Positions 40,550 through 50,794 of a DNA stretch of 64,000 nt are shown here, in pieces (positions within the stretch are counted from its first letter, which is position 1; each line of letters begins with the position of its first letter). The stretch is from Semisulcospira habei (Eukaryota > Mollusca > Gastropoda > Semisulcospiridae). Under the pieces are notes generated by a model. The model saw nothing but the letters and a program-made list of their open reading frames with translations, was not told the origin of the DNA and ran no database searches. The translations under genes were made by a program, and so were the position numbers. The stretch covers positions 115,709,880-115,773,879 of the forward strand of contig BTPG01000005.1 in the NCBI GenBank assembly GCA_036245525.1, written 5' to 3'.

Positions 40550-42077
40550 TCTCAGTATTTAGAGACAAACAATATGCTTCATCCCTTCCAGTCTGGGTTT
40601 CGTCCGAAGTATTCCTGTCATATAGCGCTAGCAGAGTTGCAGATAAGTGGTTATCTAACGTAAACAATTCTCAACTGACGGGTGTTATTTATCTTGACTT
40701 TAAGAAGGCGTTTGACCTGGTTAACCACGACACTCTGATTAGCAAACTTAGTCATTATTTAAAAAACGTCTCAGCAGTTTCCTGCTTTAATTCATACCTA
40801 AAGGGAAGAAAGCAAAAGGTTGTAGTTTATGGATCACACTCTGAACTGAAGAAGGTTAAGTTTGGAGTACCTCAAGAAGTCAGTGTTAGGGCCTCTGCTA
40901 TTTTGTTTATACATCAACGATCTACCTCTTCACCTAACGTCCGAATCTGTCGAATGTGACTTGTTTGCTGACGATACTTCAATCCACACGGCAAATAAAA
41001 ACCTGAATGTGGTTGCAGATAACCTACAACAGAGCCTTGACTTGAGATGTCCGCCTGGTGTGAACGTAACTCAATGAGTATCCATCCAGCAAAAACTAAG
41101 TCAATGGTAATTGCGATACGCCAAAAACACCAACTAAGCCCCTTTTCACTTGATTTGTCCTTCGAAAGCAATTCTATTGAGCAAGTGTCTGAACACCGCC
41201 TCCGCCTTGGAATTATCATAGATGATCAGCTCAAATGGCAGGCACACACACATAAAGTGTGTAAAACTGTTTCAATAAACATTTTCATGCTATCCAAACT
41301 GAAGCACTTTACTGACTTTGAAACCAGGAAATTATTTTATTATGCACATATTCTAATTCAGTCCCACATTAATTATGCTTCGACGCTGTGGGATGGCTGC
41401 AGAGATGTACATTTAAAAAGACCGAACTCCTTACACAGACGAGCAGCGAAATTAATTTTACCTGATCCTACTTTGACAACGGATGATAAGATTCACAAAG
41501 CGGGACTTCTATCTCTCAAGAATCGGTTTGCATTCAACAAAGGTGTTCCCCTGTTGAAGATAAGGAATGACAAAACTCCAGAATATCTAACCCAGCTGCT
41601 AGTCCGGTCTCAGTCCCGCTATGGCGATACGAAAAGCCTGTATGTAGTACCCAAAACCAGAACAGACTTACTGATTTAAAACCAGTCTAGCATTCTCGGG
41701 GGCGAGACTTGTGGAATTCCCTTCCATCCCACACGAAGACCACGCCAACGGTATCATGTTTCAAGAAACGTATTTTTAAACATTTATCTTCGCAGCTATA
41801 ACTATCTGCAAGCTTTGCTTTCTATACGTAGATATCATTGTTAGTAAGTACCCATTCTACTGCTGTGTATGTACAGTGCTGCTGTGTTGTTGCTTGAGTT
41901 TTTCCCCCTTACTATTGCTCCCCCTCCCCCAACACACCGGCGGTGGTCATATACATGTATTAATGTAATGTAATTGTTGTGTTTGTTTGTAGATGTAGCA
42001 ACGGCAGATTTGAAAAATGGCATTGCTTCTGGCATTGTTAATAGTTTTACATTTGTAAAATAAAGATTCATGATTCA

Positions 42078-42190
<113 letters not shown>

Positions 42191-42485
42191 CCCCCCCCTT
42201 CACCGCCACCCCCACCTTCAACAGGGTCTTTCAGCTCTCAACCTCCTCTGTCTTTCCTCCCATCCCTCCCCCCCCCACATCCTCCCACCCCCACCACGTT
42301 GTGCATTCGAACTGCACAACTGTTGTTCCCCCCCAACTTTGTCCCGACGTGGCTAGGAGAGATTTACGACAAGTTCTTGATGAACCCGAACGTACGTTGT
42401 ATCCCTTTGATCTGTTTTATATTGCTATGTCTCACCATGCCCCACACTTATCTGCTGCAGTCTGGTCAGACTTAGCTGTTGCACT

Positions 42486-42698
42486 TTAACCCATTCACTG
42501 CCAGTGGACGCACTGAGATAGTATTTTTTCAAATTATTACATCATTTGAAATGAGTGTAACTTCAACGTCAAAGACCCCAGTCGTCAATGGAATATGATC
42601 CACACAAAGACTTTTCAGCAATAGCGGGTATAGATCCTCATGAGCCCCCGCACCTCTTGCAGCTGGTGTTTATTTTTTCTAGACAGTGAACGGGTTAA
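42486..42698. mobile_element. PAL-B MITE with right arm deleted from the centre
   Basis: TTAACCCATTCACTGCCAG to GACAGTGAACGGGTTAA, with TTAA intact at both ends. The left arm reaches GAGCCCCCGCA and jumps to CCTCTTGCAG. Confidence 0.87.
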
Positions 42699-42721
42699 TT
42701 CACAGGGTTTCTCTGTGCAGC

Positions 42722-42770
42722 TTAACCCTTTGTGCATGCAGCCACCAGTACTGTTCAGTAAAGCGATTTC
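42722..42770 (+). repeat. PAL-E half copy
   Basis: TTAACCCTTTGTGCATGCAG then CCACCAGTACTGTTCAG; no right half. Matches 25599-25667. Confidence 0.6.
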
Positions 42771-42993
42771 CTACAGGGCGGGTTCTGATTGATAAAATGC
42801 GCCAGTCTGACGCGCTCAGTGTTCATTGCATCGACTAAGGCTCTCCTACCCTACTTTGCACAATCTATGTGACTACAGACAAAGAAGAAATTAAAAGAAG
42901 AGCAGGAAAAAGTCTTCCGTTTTGCGACATTCAAAGTCATAAATTAAGTTAGCACTTTTGTGCACCATTAATCAAAAACATTTATAAGAGAGA

Positions 42994-43023
42994 TGTTAAT
43001 CCGATGGCCTTTGCGCACTGGGT
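42994..43023 (-). repeat. PAL-G half copy
   Basis: CCGATGGCCTTTGCGCACTG + GG: right arm only. Confidence 0.6.
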
Positions 43024-43390
43024 CAGTTATTGCCTGAGGCAGACCGCTTTAAAAATTAATCAACTCATAAAAAAACTCACACATCCAACAAAAACGGAAT
43101 GTTTCACTGTAAAGATATCATATACACGAAAATGAATCATTTACTGCTGCAGGCTAAGTGACTCATTTTCACTGACATGATTGTAATTCACCGGGTAGAA
43201 AGATTACCGCGCGTTGACACTGTCTGTAGTTTCGCACAGCGCTATTGTGCATTTTCCCGCGCTTTCGATTTTTCTGTCTGATGTAAGCTGCCGCGTACCA
43301 GGTGCTGGCGATGAATGTTCGCTGCACTGACACAATCTAGCGCGTAAATAATTAGTGCGCGTCGAGCATGAAAGAGATAGCAATGATAAT

Positions 43391-43604
43391 CCAAGCCCCT
43401 TTACTGCCAGTGGACTTGGACGCTGACTGTGTGTTTGAAATCAATCTAAATTCAAATTCGCGGAAGTTCGCCAGCCGTCAAAGCCGGGTACATGGTTTTA
43501 GATCCTCAGTCATGAGCCCCTAAAATTGCGGGGGCTCTCGAGGATCTATGCCTCTTGCAGTTAGGTGATAGTAAACTATTTGTCTCAGCAGTGATGGGGG
43601 TTAA
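43391..43604. mobile_element. PAL-B palindromic MITE, decayed left end
   Basis: CCAAGCCCCTTTACTGCCAG to AGTGATGGGGGTTAA. Hairpin arms with several mismatches (ATCCTCAGTCATGAGCCCC and GGGGGCTCTCGAGGATC). Confidence 0.78.
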
Positions 43605-43894
43605 TGATACGATTAAAGAGGACAGGAGCTGACGAACTCATAATTTCCACACTGACAATCGGTCAGACCGTAGTGAGCAGTTGACAGTTTCTCACTCAGT
43701 CACCTCCACTTTTAACCTCTTACTGTCGAGAGAACTGATGTTATCACTGAAAGATCCTCATGAGCCTCCGCAGTTGCGGGGCCGGCTCATGACTCTAGGA
43801 TCTACACCTCTTGCTGACTCCACCTTGAATACATATTTTTAGTACGTCTGGGCATAGGGGCCTGACGTTCGAACTGAACTTTTACTGAACATAA

Positions 43895-44350
43895 ATATCG
43901 CTGCGCCACCGCGTACGCGACCGGCCACCGCACAAACTCATTTTTTGTTTGTTTGTTTGTTTGTTTTAGTTTGGGGTTTAACGTCCACGGCACCGAAGTG
44001 ATAAGCCCTAACGGGCGGGTTATGAGGGACAGGGACATCTATTGTCTATGGAGTACGGCCTGAACACTGATCAATTCAGGCGCACTGCAACTGTGCCACT
44101 TTGATTTACCAGGACCTTTCAACGGACATATCATGGAGCAAGCCCGTCTTTTTTCCCTGGATTGCGAGTCCAGCTACCGGGGCCGGAACGGGTACTCGAA
44201 CCTACGACCCGGCGATTCCCTTCGCGCTCTCAAGTTGCTCCGACGCTTAACCGCCTGAGCTATTTCGGACTCACAAACTCATTACTACAACAGTTGTAGT
44301 AATGAGTTTGTGCGGTGGCCGGTTGCGCACGCGGTTGCGCAGCGGTATTC
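43895..44350. repeat. PAL-Q palindrome, split by a SINE
   Basis: Left arm ATCGCTGCGCCACCGCGTAC...GACCGGCCACCGCAC then CACAAACTCATT; right arm ATTACTACAAC-AGTTGTAGTAAT, GAGTTTGTGCGGTGGCCGG, then GCGCACGCGG and GCAGCGGTATTC. Single copy in the window. Confidence 0.82.
43931..44284 (-). mobile_element. tRNA-headed SINE, family V, copy 2, with 12-bp target duplication
   Basis: Body 43943-44272. Minus-strand head GTCCGAAATAGCTCAGGCGG and B box GGTTCGAGTACCCG; tail of CAAA repeats (TTTG on the plus strand at 43943-43970). CACAAACTCATT flanks it at 43931-43942 and 44273-44284. It lies in the left arm of PAL-Q. Confidence 0.9.
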
Positions 44351-44908
44351 TCATTCAGTAGCAACATTTCGAGTCATTAGCAAGATTACAGAAACACAAT
44401 CCGTCATCTGTCCTTGAAGGGGTTACAAGCCACTGATTTTCATCAGTCCCTGCATTCGCAGCATCAAAATAAAAATTGAGCTTATTTTTTTTTTTTTTTT
44501 TTTTTAAGTCACCAAAGGATCTTCGGTCTAAAATAATATAAGTCCATGAGACATGCTGGAATGGTGGTTAATTGGCCGGCGTGGTTGATTGACAACTTCC
44601 TTCACTTGCCCTGACCCCCAGACGGCATGAGTAACACATCAATACGTTGCTTTTAAATAATCACGCTATTAACCTATATTACATCATTGCACTAGTCAGA
44701 TGCTAGCTGATTATAGAGAATCTATGTCAAGGTACCCATATGCCAGCTGGAGGGGCCTCAGTCTATGCGTCTTTTCATGTTCCCTTCGAAATGTGCTTAG
44801 GACTGATGCAGCCATAACTTTTTTTTTCACTGGCTCATACAGATACTAATGTCCCTCGTCCCCTCTCCTTTGCCCCCCCCCCCCCCTCCCCCACCCCTTT
44901 TCCCCCAT

Positions 44909-45014
44909 CCAGTTCGCAAAGGCAATCGGGTCGACATCGCCGGTCACAGCGGGCCCGCGCACGAATGTGCGCGGGCCAACTGCGGCCGAGGTCGGCCCGA
45001 GGATCATATGCGTA
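44909..45014. mobile_element. PAL-G palindrome, diverged
   Basis: CCAGTTCGCAAAGGCAATCG outside; GGGCCCGCGCACGAATGTGC + GCGGGCC centre; right arm GGCCGAGGTCGGCCCGAGG with a decayed outer end. Confidence 0.75.
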
Positions 45015-45375
45015 CAAGGCTAGGCAAGTGAAATGAAGTAATGCATTCTAAAGCTATAGTCTTTCTCAACAGGTGTTCTTTCCGTATATGCTGGATATTT
45101 TCTTCTATTGACAACACCTCATCACGTCTGCCGGAAGTATCGAAGCCTGACTTATTATTTATGCATGACATCAGCCAATCGCAGCTATTGATACATCAGT
45201 GCGCACCGCTCGTAGACGTGACAGCCGTGCACGGACAGCCTGCAGTCCAGAAAACGGGATGACTCTACAGCCTTTTTTTTTCAGAAACACTGAACCCGTG
45301 AAAGTGTGTCGACGGGACTTGTAATATCCACGAGTTTGGCCGGGCGGGAGCGATGCGTCATGCTTTATATATACG

Positions 45376-45607
45376 CACTTTCACTTTCAGCGACCATGAG
45401 AGATCAGTTGACGGTAGTGCTGCTTGAAGCCCCAAGCTCAAGGGCAGTGCCTGATTAGCTTGGCGCCTGTTAGGCGCCAAGCTAATCAGGCCCTGCCGGC
45501 CTTGAGTTGGAATTCGTCGCGGCTGACTGACCCGGCGTCTCACTTACTCGGATTATACTACGAGTATTAAAAAATGATCGAGGAGTTTGTCGCTGAAAGT
45601 GAAAGCG
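45376..45607. repeat. PAL-A hairpin nested inside another inverted repeat
   Basis: Outer arms GCACTTTCACTTTCAGCGAC (45376-45395) and GTCGCTGAAAGTGAAAGCGC (45588-45607). Between them a PAL-A-type hairpin (45459-45511): CTCAAGGGCAGTGCCTGATT + AGCTTGGCGCC and its complement, with AATAGC changed to GATTAGC and CTGATTAGC matched in both arms. Confidence 0.82.
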
Positions 45608-45784
45608 CCGGGAACAGCTTGTTCAGTGTCAGTCAGGTGATGGGCGAGTGAGATCACTGAGCGCCGGGTCGATCGATGATCGGCCCTGCATACAGACCTT
45701 CCCCGTTTCATTGGGGTTTCCTCCCTTGTTGTTATATCTATTTTTATCAAGGGGTGAAGAATCGTGCATGTACTAGAGGGTGTT

Positions 45785-46037
45785 TTAACCCGTCCAGTGC
45801 TGAGAAAATGTGAACTCTACACAACTGCAACTCGAGAAAATGTGAACACCACCCAAATGCAAGAGGCACAGATCCTCATGAGCCCCCGCAGTTGCAGGGG
45901 CTCATGAGGATCTATACCTCTTGCTGACAACACTTAGAATCCATGTTCCTGGGACATAGTCTAGGGGTTTTTGGGTCCGCTTGAATTAACGAATGTTGCA
46001 GGACCACAACTGCGTCAGCCGGCACTGGACGGGTTAA
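45785..46037. mobile_element. PAL-B palindromic MITE with duplicated left flank
   Basis: TTAACCCGTCCAGTGCTGAG to GGCACTGGACGGGTTAA, an 18-bp nearly perfect terminal inverted repeat. GAGAAAATGTGAAC is present twice in the left flank. The hairpin is at about 45861-45924. Confidence 0.92.
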
Positions 46038-46404
46038 ATCCAACAAGACTGACTGACTGGCTGACTGAATGACTGACTGATGGAGTGGGACGCAGTGCAT
46101 TCAGCAAATCGATGGCGTTCGCTTGCAACCTCGTGAGTGCTATGACATTTCGGCGCGATATCAAGTCTTCCTTCGGGTGCCTTCTTTGACTTTTTTTTTT
46201 CCATATTCCCACGAAATCTGGAACTTGTAGCTCAAGATGAAATTTTCTTAACCGCCTTACCGTGAAGAAAACCTCGAAACACATTCTGACCACACTGAAT
46301 GTCAAGTGTTGTATTCTCGGAACCACACATTTGCACGCGACCACCATCGAAATATTATCTCACGGCAAACATCCGACAAAAGACTGACACACACGATTAA
46401 CACA

Positions 46405-46603
46405 ATGTTTAATGAGCTACAAAGTCAACATTCTAAAATTTGGACGTTGCCCCGCTCTGAACATTACATTTTACTTCCTGAGATATTTCTACCACGATAG
46501 TTCAAAGGTGGTGCCGATAGGCGCCAAGCTATACTACTTCTAGCACCACACATAAAACTATCTAAAACGATCTTCTGGTGCAGTGTTTCAGCATTAAAAG
46601 AAT
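46405..46603. repeat. PAL-A remnant
   Basis: GATAGTTCAAAGGTGGTGCC then directly GATAGGCGCCAAGCTATACT: most of the left inner arm is deleted. Flanks TCTAAAATTTGGACGTTG suggest PAL-A; the outer ends are uncertain. Confidence 0.6.
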
Positions 46604-46640
46604 TAACATCGAATGAATAACCGTTCAGCTGTACCGTAGG

Positions 46641-46740
<100 letters not shown>

Positions 46741-46791
46741 CGTGTGCATGTGCGTGCGTGCGTGCGTGCGTGCGTGGGAATAATCTTCAAG

Positions 46792-46994
46792 TAAACCTTT
46801 TAGCCCAAGGCTCCAAAGTTTAGAGGTGTTACTTAATGACAGCGTACCCGTTGCAGGAGATGGATCGACCATGATAATTCAAGGGTAGTTCAGATTAGTT
46901 TGGCGCCATCAGGCGCTAAGCTAATCTGGCACTACCTTTGAATTATCATGGTCGATCCTTCCCCTGCTGTAATGCGTCGGGGCTGAATGGGCTA
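46792..46994. mobile_element. PAL-A palindromic MITE
   Basis: TAAACCTTTTAGCCCAAGG to GGGGCTGAATGGGCTAG. Hairpin centre GGCGCC-ATCA-GGCGCT with long outer stem GCAGGAGATGGATCGACC. Confidence 0.86.
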
Positions 46995-47019
46995 GTGAGC
47001 ACCCAAAGCCTTCTAGGCC

Positions 47020-47075
47020 TTACTGACGAACAAAAGAAATGCCGGCGACATTTTTGGAATCATCTAGAAAAACAC
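47020..47075 (+). repeat. PAL-P half copy
   Basis: CTTACTGACGAACAAAAGAAA, then GGCGACATTTTTGGAATCATC. Confidence 0.5.
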
Positions 47076-47274
47076 TCTAGTCACTCTAGTGCTCGTACAC
47101 GTACCTACATCCCAACAGCGAGTCAATGTACCAGAGTCAGGTCCCTCATCCTGTTCCCTTCTGCCTCTCGGTTACACCCCAAAAGCAAATCCACAGGTAG
47201 GAGGGCCCGTGCTTCATGTCATATCCTCCGACCTTTAAGGTCATCAGGAGTCCCGGGCCCCTTGCAGCTAGCTG

Positions 47275-47489
47275 TTAACCCCTTTATTGCCGAAAAAATG
47301 AACACCACCCACCTGCAAGAGGCATAGATCCTCGTGAGCCCCCGCAGTCGCGGGGGCCCACGAGGATCTATGCCTCTCGCTGAAACCATTTTGCATCCAT
47401 GTTCTTTTGACGGCTTCTGGGGATGATCTTTGACGTTGAATTTACGATTTCTAAAACACAATCTGCGCCCACTGGCTGTAAAGGGTTAA
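47275..47489. mobile_element. PAL-B palindromic MITE with TTAA on both sides (reference copy)
   Basis: TTAACCCCTTTATTGCCG to CTGGCTGTAAAGGGTTAA, 215 bp. The hairpin has matching arm changes (ATCCTCGTGAGC and GCCCACGAGGAT). The right TTAA begins the next remnant. Confidence 0.93.
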
Positions 47490-47575
47490 CACTCTCGCAG
47501 GCTCCAGGTGATCCAAGCTGATCTGCCACTACTCTGAAACTATCATGGTCGATCCATGTGACTTGGTGTGCAATA
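47486..47575. mobile_element. PAL-A remnant sharing a TTAA with the PAL-B copy
   Basis: TTAACACTCTCGCAGGCTCC, then ATCTGCCACTACTCTGAAAC and TATCATGGTCGATCC, which is the right arm of PAL-A. The left arm and GGCGCC centre are missing. Confidence 0.6.
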
Positions 47576-47829
47576 TATATTTAAATGCAAACTTCAGATT
47601 CATCAGACCCTAGGACATAAACATATTGGGAATCTGATTGCACTCATTTTTATGACATTTTCACCTGTAGTGACCGACGCGGGCTGATCAGACCACGGGC
47701 GCTTAGTGTCCATGGATGTACCTGATCAGTAGCTGCCAGTCTGTGTCCCTGACCCCCTAACAAGCTGAGCGAGTGACCAGTGACTCACCCTGGTCACCAC
47801 CTTTGGTATGGGAAGATAAAGCGGACCGG

Positions 47830-48040
47830 TTAAGCCCGCCCACCGCTGCCAGCGCACGCGGACTGCGTTTCTGAAATCTTGGTTTGTTTCACGCCAAGGT
47901 GCCCAATGAACATGATTCAAAGTGGCGCCAGCAAGAGGCGTAGATCCTCATGAGCCCCCGCAACTGCGGGGGCTCATGAGGATCTATGTCTCTTGCAGAA
48001 GGATCGTTTCCACTTTTTTTCACGGCAGTCAATGGGTTAA
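47830..48040. mobile_element. PAL-B palindromic MITE
   Basis: TTAAGCCCGCCCACCGCTGCC to CACGGCAGTCAATGGGTTAA. The hairpin at 47934-47996 is near perfect, centre CCCCCGCAACTGCGGGGG. Confidence 0.88.
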
Positions 48041-48177
48041 TTCATTGTGCCTGCCAGCTTTTGTTGTAACGGACCGTGGCCAAACACGTGAGGACACTGA
48101 TGTATGTGCTGCGTGATCGGCCACAACGCCACTTATTCAGAAATTTCTCAGACATTGTAAGATAACTTTCCAGTATA

Positions 48178-49094
48178 TGCCCAGCTCTTTGGACTCGAGG
48201 TCAGTCTGAAAAAGACAGAGGTCCTCCATCAGCCGGCACCCAAGACAGTGTATCGCCCTCCTCACATCACCATTGGCGAGTCTGAACTAAAGTCAGTGCA
48301 CCAGTTTACTTACCTTGGCTGCATTATCACGTCGGACGCCAAGCTGGACAAGGAGCTTGACAGCAGGCTGGCAAAAGCGAACAGCGCTTTCGGGCGACTT
48401 TTCAAGCGGGTGTGGCACAATCAACAGCTGAAAACAGGCACCAAGATCAGCGTGTACAGAGCTGTGGTCCTCACCACCCTGCTGTATGGTTCCGAGTCCT
48501 GGGCCCTCTACCGCAGCCAACTACGACTCCTCGAACGCTTCCACCAGCGCTGCCTGCGTACCATCCTGGGCATTCACTGGAGTGACTATGTCACCAACGT
48601 CGAGGTCCTTGAACAGGCTGAAACTGTGAGCATCGAGGCTTTGCTGCTGCGGACACAGCTCCGCTGGGCGGGGCATGTCTCCAGGATGGAGGATCATCGC
48701 CTACCAAAGATCACCCTGTTCGGCGAGCTTGCTACTGGACACCGTGACAGAGGGGCACCAAAGAAGAGATACAAAGACTGTCTCAAGAAGTCACTTAGTG
48801 CCTGCCAAATCGACCACCACCAGTGGTCTTCGCTTGCTGCGGACCGTGACACCTGGCGCTCCACCATTCACAAGGCAGCCGTCTCCTTTGAGGACTCTCG
48901 CAGAGCTAACCTTAAGGACAAGCGGCTCAGAAGAAAAAACAGAGTTGTCGTAACTCAGAACCCTGACCAGACCTTCCCCTGCAGCCACTGCGGTCGAACC
49001 TGCCTGTCCCGGATTGGCCTCCGCAGCCACGAAAATGCCTGCAGACGACGTGGGCAAGCCCTATAGAATCGTCGTTCGCGAAGTCAAGCCAAGA
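48178..49094 (+). pseudogene. Zinc-finger LINE (family R), 5'-truncated plus copy: RT C-terminal half
   Basis: The frame reads LFGLEVSLKKTEVLHQPAP just upstream of the Met at 48248, then FTYLGCIITSDAKLDKEL, ISVYRAVVLTTLLYGSESW, LERFHQRCLRTILGIHW, LRWAGHVSRMEDHRLPKI and a C-terminal CSHCGRTCLSRIGLRSH + ENAC. The last is a CxxC...HxxxxC zinc finger (about residues 244-266 of the 272-residue frame), probably a nucleic-acid binding module. The catalytic FADD block is not present. The frame is open to its stop at 49064-49066. The 3'UTR is short, ending GAAGTCAAGCCAAGAGA directly at the PAL-A element. A near full-length minus copy faces it at 49337-53090. Confidence 0.88.
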
Positions 49095-49307
49095 GAACTC
49101 ATTCTACCCCAGACACACCACAGCAAGATAAGGATCGACCATGATAGTTCAAGGGTGATGCCAGAATAGCTTGGCGCCTATGGGCGCCAAGCTATTCTGG
49201 CATCACCCTTGAACAATCATGGTCGATCTGTGTCCTGCACTAGAATGCAGTCTTCAGAGGACAACGGCAAAATTTGGGGATTTCGGTGTTGGGGTAGAAT
49301 GAGTTAA
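49094..49307. mobile_element. PAL-A palindromic MITE between two LINE 3' ends
   Basis: GAACTCATTCTACCCCAGAC to GGGGTAGAATGAGTTAA. Its left TTAA has been replaced at the junction with the LINE 3' end. The hairpin is nearly perfect with centre GGCGCC-TATG-GGCGCC. Confidence 0.9.
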
Positions 49308-49394
49308 ACTTAGTGTGCAGGTTTCTGAACCATATCTCTTGGCTTGACTTCGCGAACGAAGATTTTATAGGAGTTGCCCACGATGTCTGCAGGC

Positions 49395-50022
49395 TTATTC
49401 GTGGCTGCAGAGGCCAATCCGAGACAGGCAGGTTCGACCGCAGTGGCTGCAGGGGAAGGTATGGCCAGGGTTCTGAGCTGCGGCATCTCTGTTTTTTTCT
49501 CCTGAGCCGCTTGTCCTTAAGGCTAGCTCTGTGAGAGTCCTCAAAGGAGACAGCTGCCTTGTAAATGGTGGAGCGCCAGGTGTCACGGTCCGCAGCAAGC
49601 GAAGACCACTGGTGGTGGTCGATTTGGCAGGCACTAAGTGACTTCTTGAGACAGTCTTTGTATCTCTTCTTTGGTGCCCCTCTGTCACGGTGTCCAGTAG
49701 CAAGCTCGCCGAACAGGGTGATCTTTGGTAGGCGATGATCCTCCATCCTGGAGACATGCCCCGCCCAGCGGAGCTGTGTCCGCAGCAGCAAAGCCTCGAT
49801 GCTCACAGTTTCAGCCTGTTCAAGGACCTCGACGTTGGTGACATAGTCACTCCAGTGAATGCTGAGGATGGTACACAGGCAGTGCTGGTGAAAGCGTTCG
49901 AGGAGTCGTAGTTGGCTGCGGTAGAGGGCCCAGGACTCGGAACCGTACAGCAGGGTGGTGAGGACGACAGCTCTGTACACGCTGATCTTGGTGCCTTTTT
50001 TCAGCTGTTGATTGTGCCACAC
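49395..50022 (-). pseudogene. LINE reverse transcriptase C-terminal region and zinc finger, frameshifted
   Basis: Matches the plus copy at 48400-49066 residue for residue over long stretches (ISVYRAVVLTTLLYGSESW, LRWAGHVSRMEDHRLPKI). A frameshift near LKDKRLRRK moves the zinc finger (FPCSHCGRTCLSRIGLCSHE) into another frame. The two copies differ by few substitutions in the shared part, so they are close relatives. Confidence 0.85.
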
Positions 50023-50794
50023 CCGCTTGAATAGTCGCCCGAAAGCACTGTTCGCTTTTGCCAGCCTGTTGTCCAGCTCCTTGTCCAGCTTGGCGTCTGA
50101 CGTGATGATGCAGCCAAGGTAGGTAAACTGGTGTACAGACTTCAGTTCGGACTCGCCGATAGTGATGTGGGGAGGGCGATGCTCTTCCTTGGGTGCTGGC
50201 TGATGAAGGACCTGTCTTTTTCAGACTGACCTCAAGTCCAAAGAGCTGGGCAGCATCTGCGAAGCAGGACGTAATGCGCTGCAAGGCTCTCTCTGTGTGT
50301 GCAACGAGGGCAGCGTCATCAGCGAAGAGCAGCTCACGAATCAGTTGGTCAAGGGTTTTCGTGTGGGCCTGCAGTCGTCTGAGGTTGAACAGGCTGCCAT
50401 CGAGACGATACCTGATGTACACTGCGTCGTCATCGTCGAGGTCCACTGTGGCCTGCTTCAACATCATGCTGAAGAAGATGGTGAAGAGGGTCGGTGCCAG
50501 CACGCAGCCTTGCTTCACGCCGTTGCGAATGGGGAATGGTTCTGAGAGGTCACTGTTTAGTCTGACCTGGCCTTGCTGGTCCTCGTGGAGCTGGACGATC
50601 ATGTTGAGGAACTTTGGGGGACAACCTAGTTGCTCCAGGATCTGCCACATACCTTGCCTGCTCACAGTGTCAAACGCTTTTGTTAGGTCGACAAACGTTA
50701 CGTACAGCCCTTTGTTCTGCTCGCGGCACTTCTCCTGAAGCTGTCTCAGCACAAAGACCATGTCGGTGGTACTCCCTGTTGGCTCTGAAGCCAC
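49847..50794 (-). pseudogene. LINE reverse transcriptase palm, frameshifted
   Basis: GLYVTFVDLTKAFDTVSRQG contains the first catalytic Asp, GVKQGCVLAPTLFTIFF the conserved QGC-L-P block, and LLFADDAALVAHTERAL the catalytic FADD pair. After LEVSLKKTG the frame shifts, so the last third of this ORF is nonsense. The correct continuation is in the frame of 50022-49240. Confidence 0.88.

Larger units (their letters stand above)
38541..40560 (-). mobile_element. RTE-like LINE insertion with 5' inversion (twin priming) and 11-bp target duplication
   Basis: The insertion occupies 38552-40549. TCTCAGTATTT flanks it exactly (38541-38551 and 40550-40560), and removing it plus one duplicate restores the host LINE. 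Its sense strand is minus: the 3' tail is an ATAG repeat (38552-38573) and the RT body runs 39975 to 38574. The part that should lie upstream (39976-40549) is present but in plus orientation, ending SALLTI at the outer edge. The 3' segment begins in the same place, LTICNKIW, so the two segments meet at the same element position (shared CTAACAATC). This is the structure produced by twin priming during target-primed reverse transcription. Confidence 0.93.
43712..44426. mobile_element. PAL-B element carrying a second palindrome and a SINE
   Basis: TTAACCTCTTACTGTCGAG starts it and CCTTGAAGGGGTTAC ends it, with the usual PAL-B hairpin at about 43751-43813. In the right flank sits the separate palindrome PAL-Q (43895-44350), itself split by a SINE. 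Removal of the SINE and palindrome leaves a standard PAL-B right flank ending ACACAATCCGTCATCTG. Confidence 0.75.
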
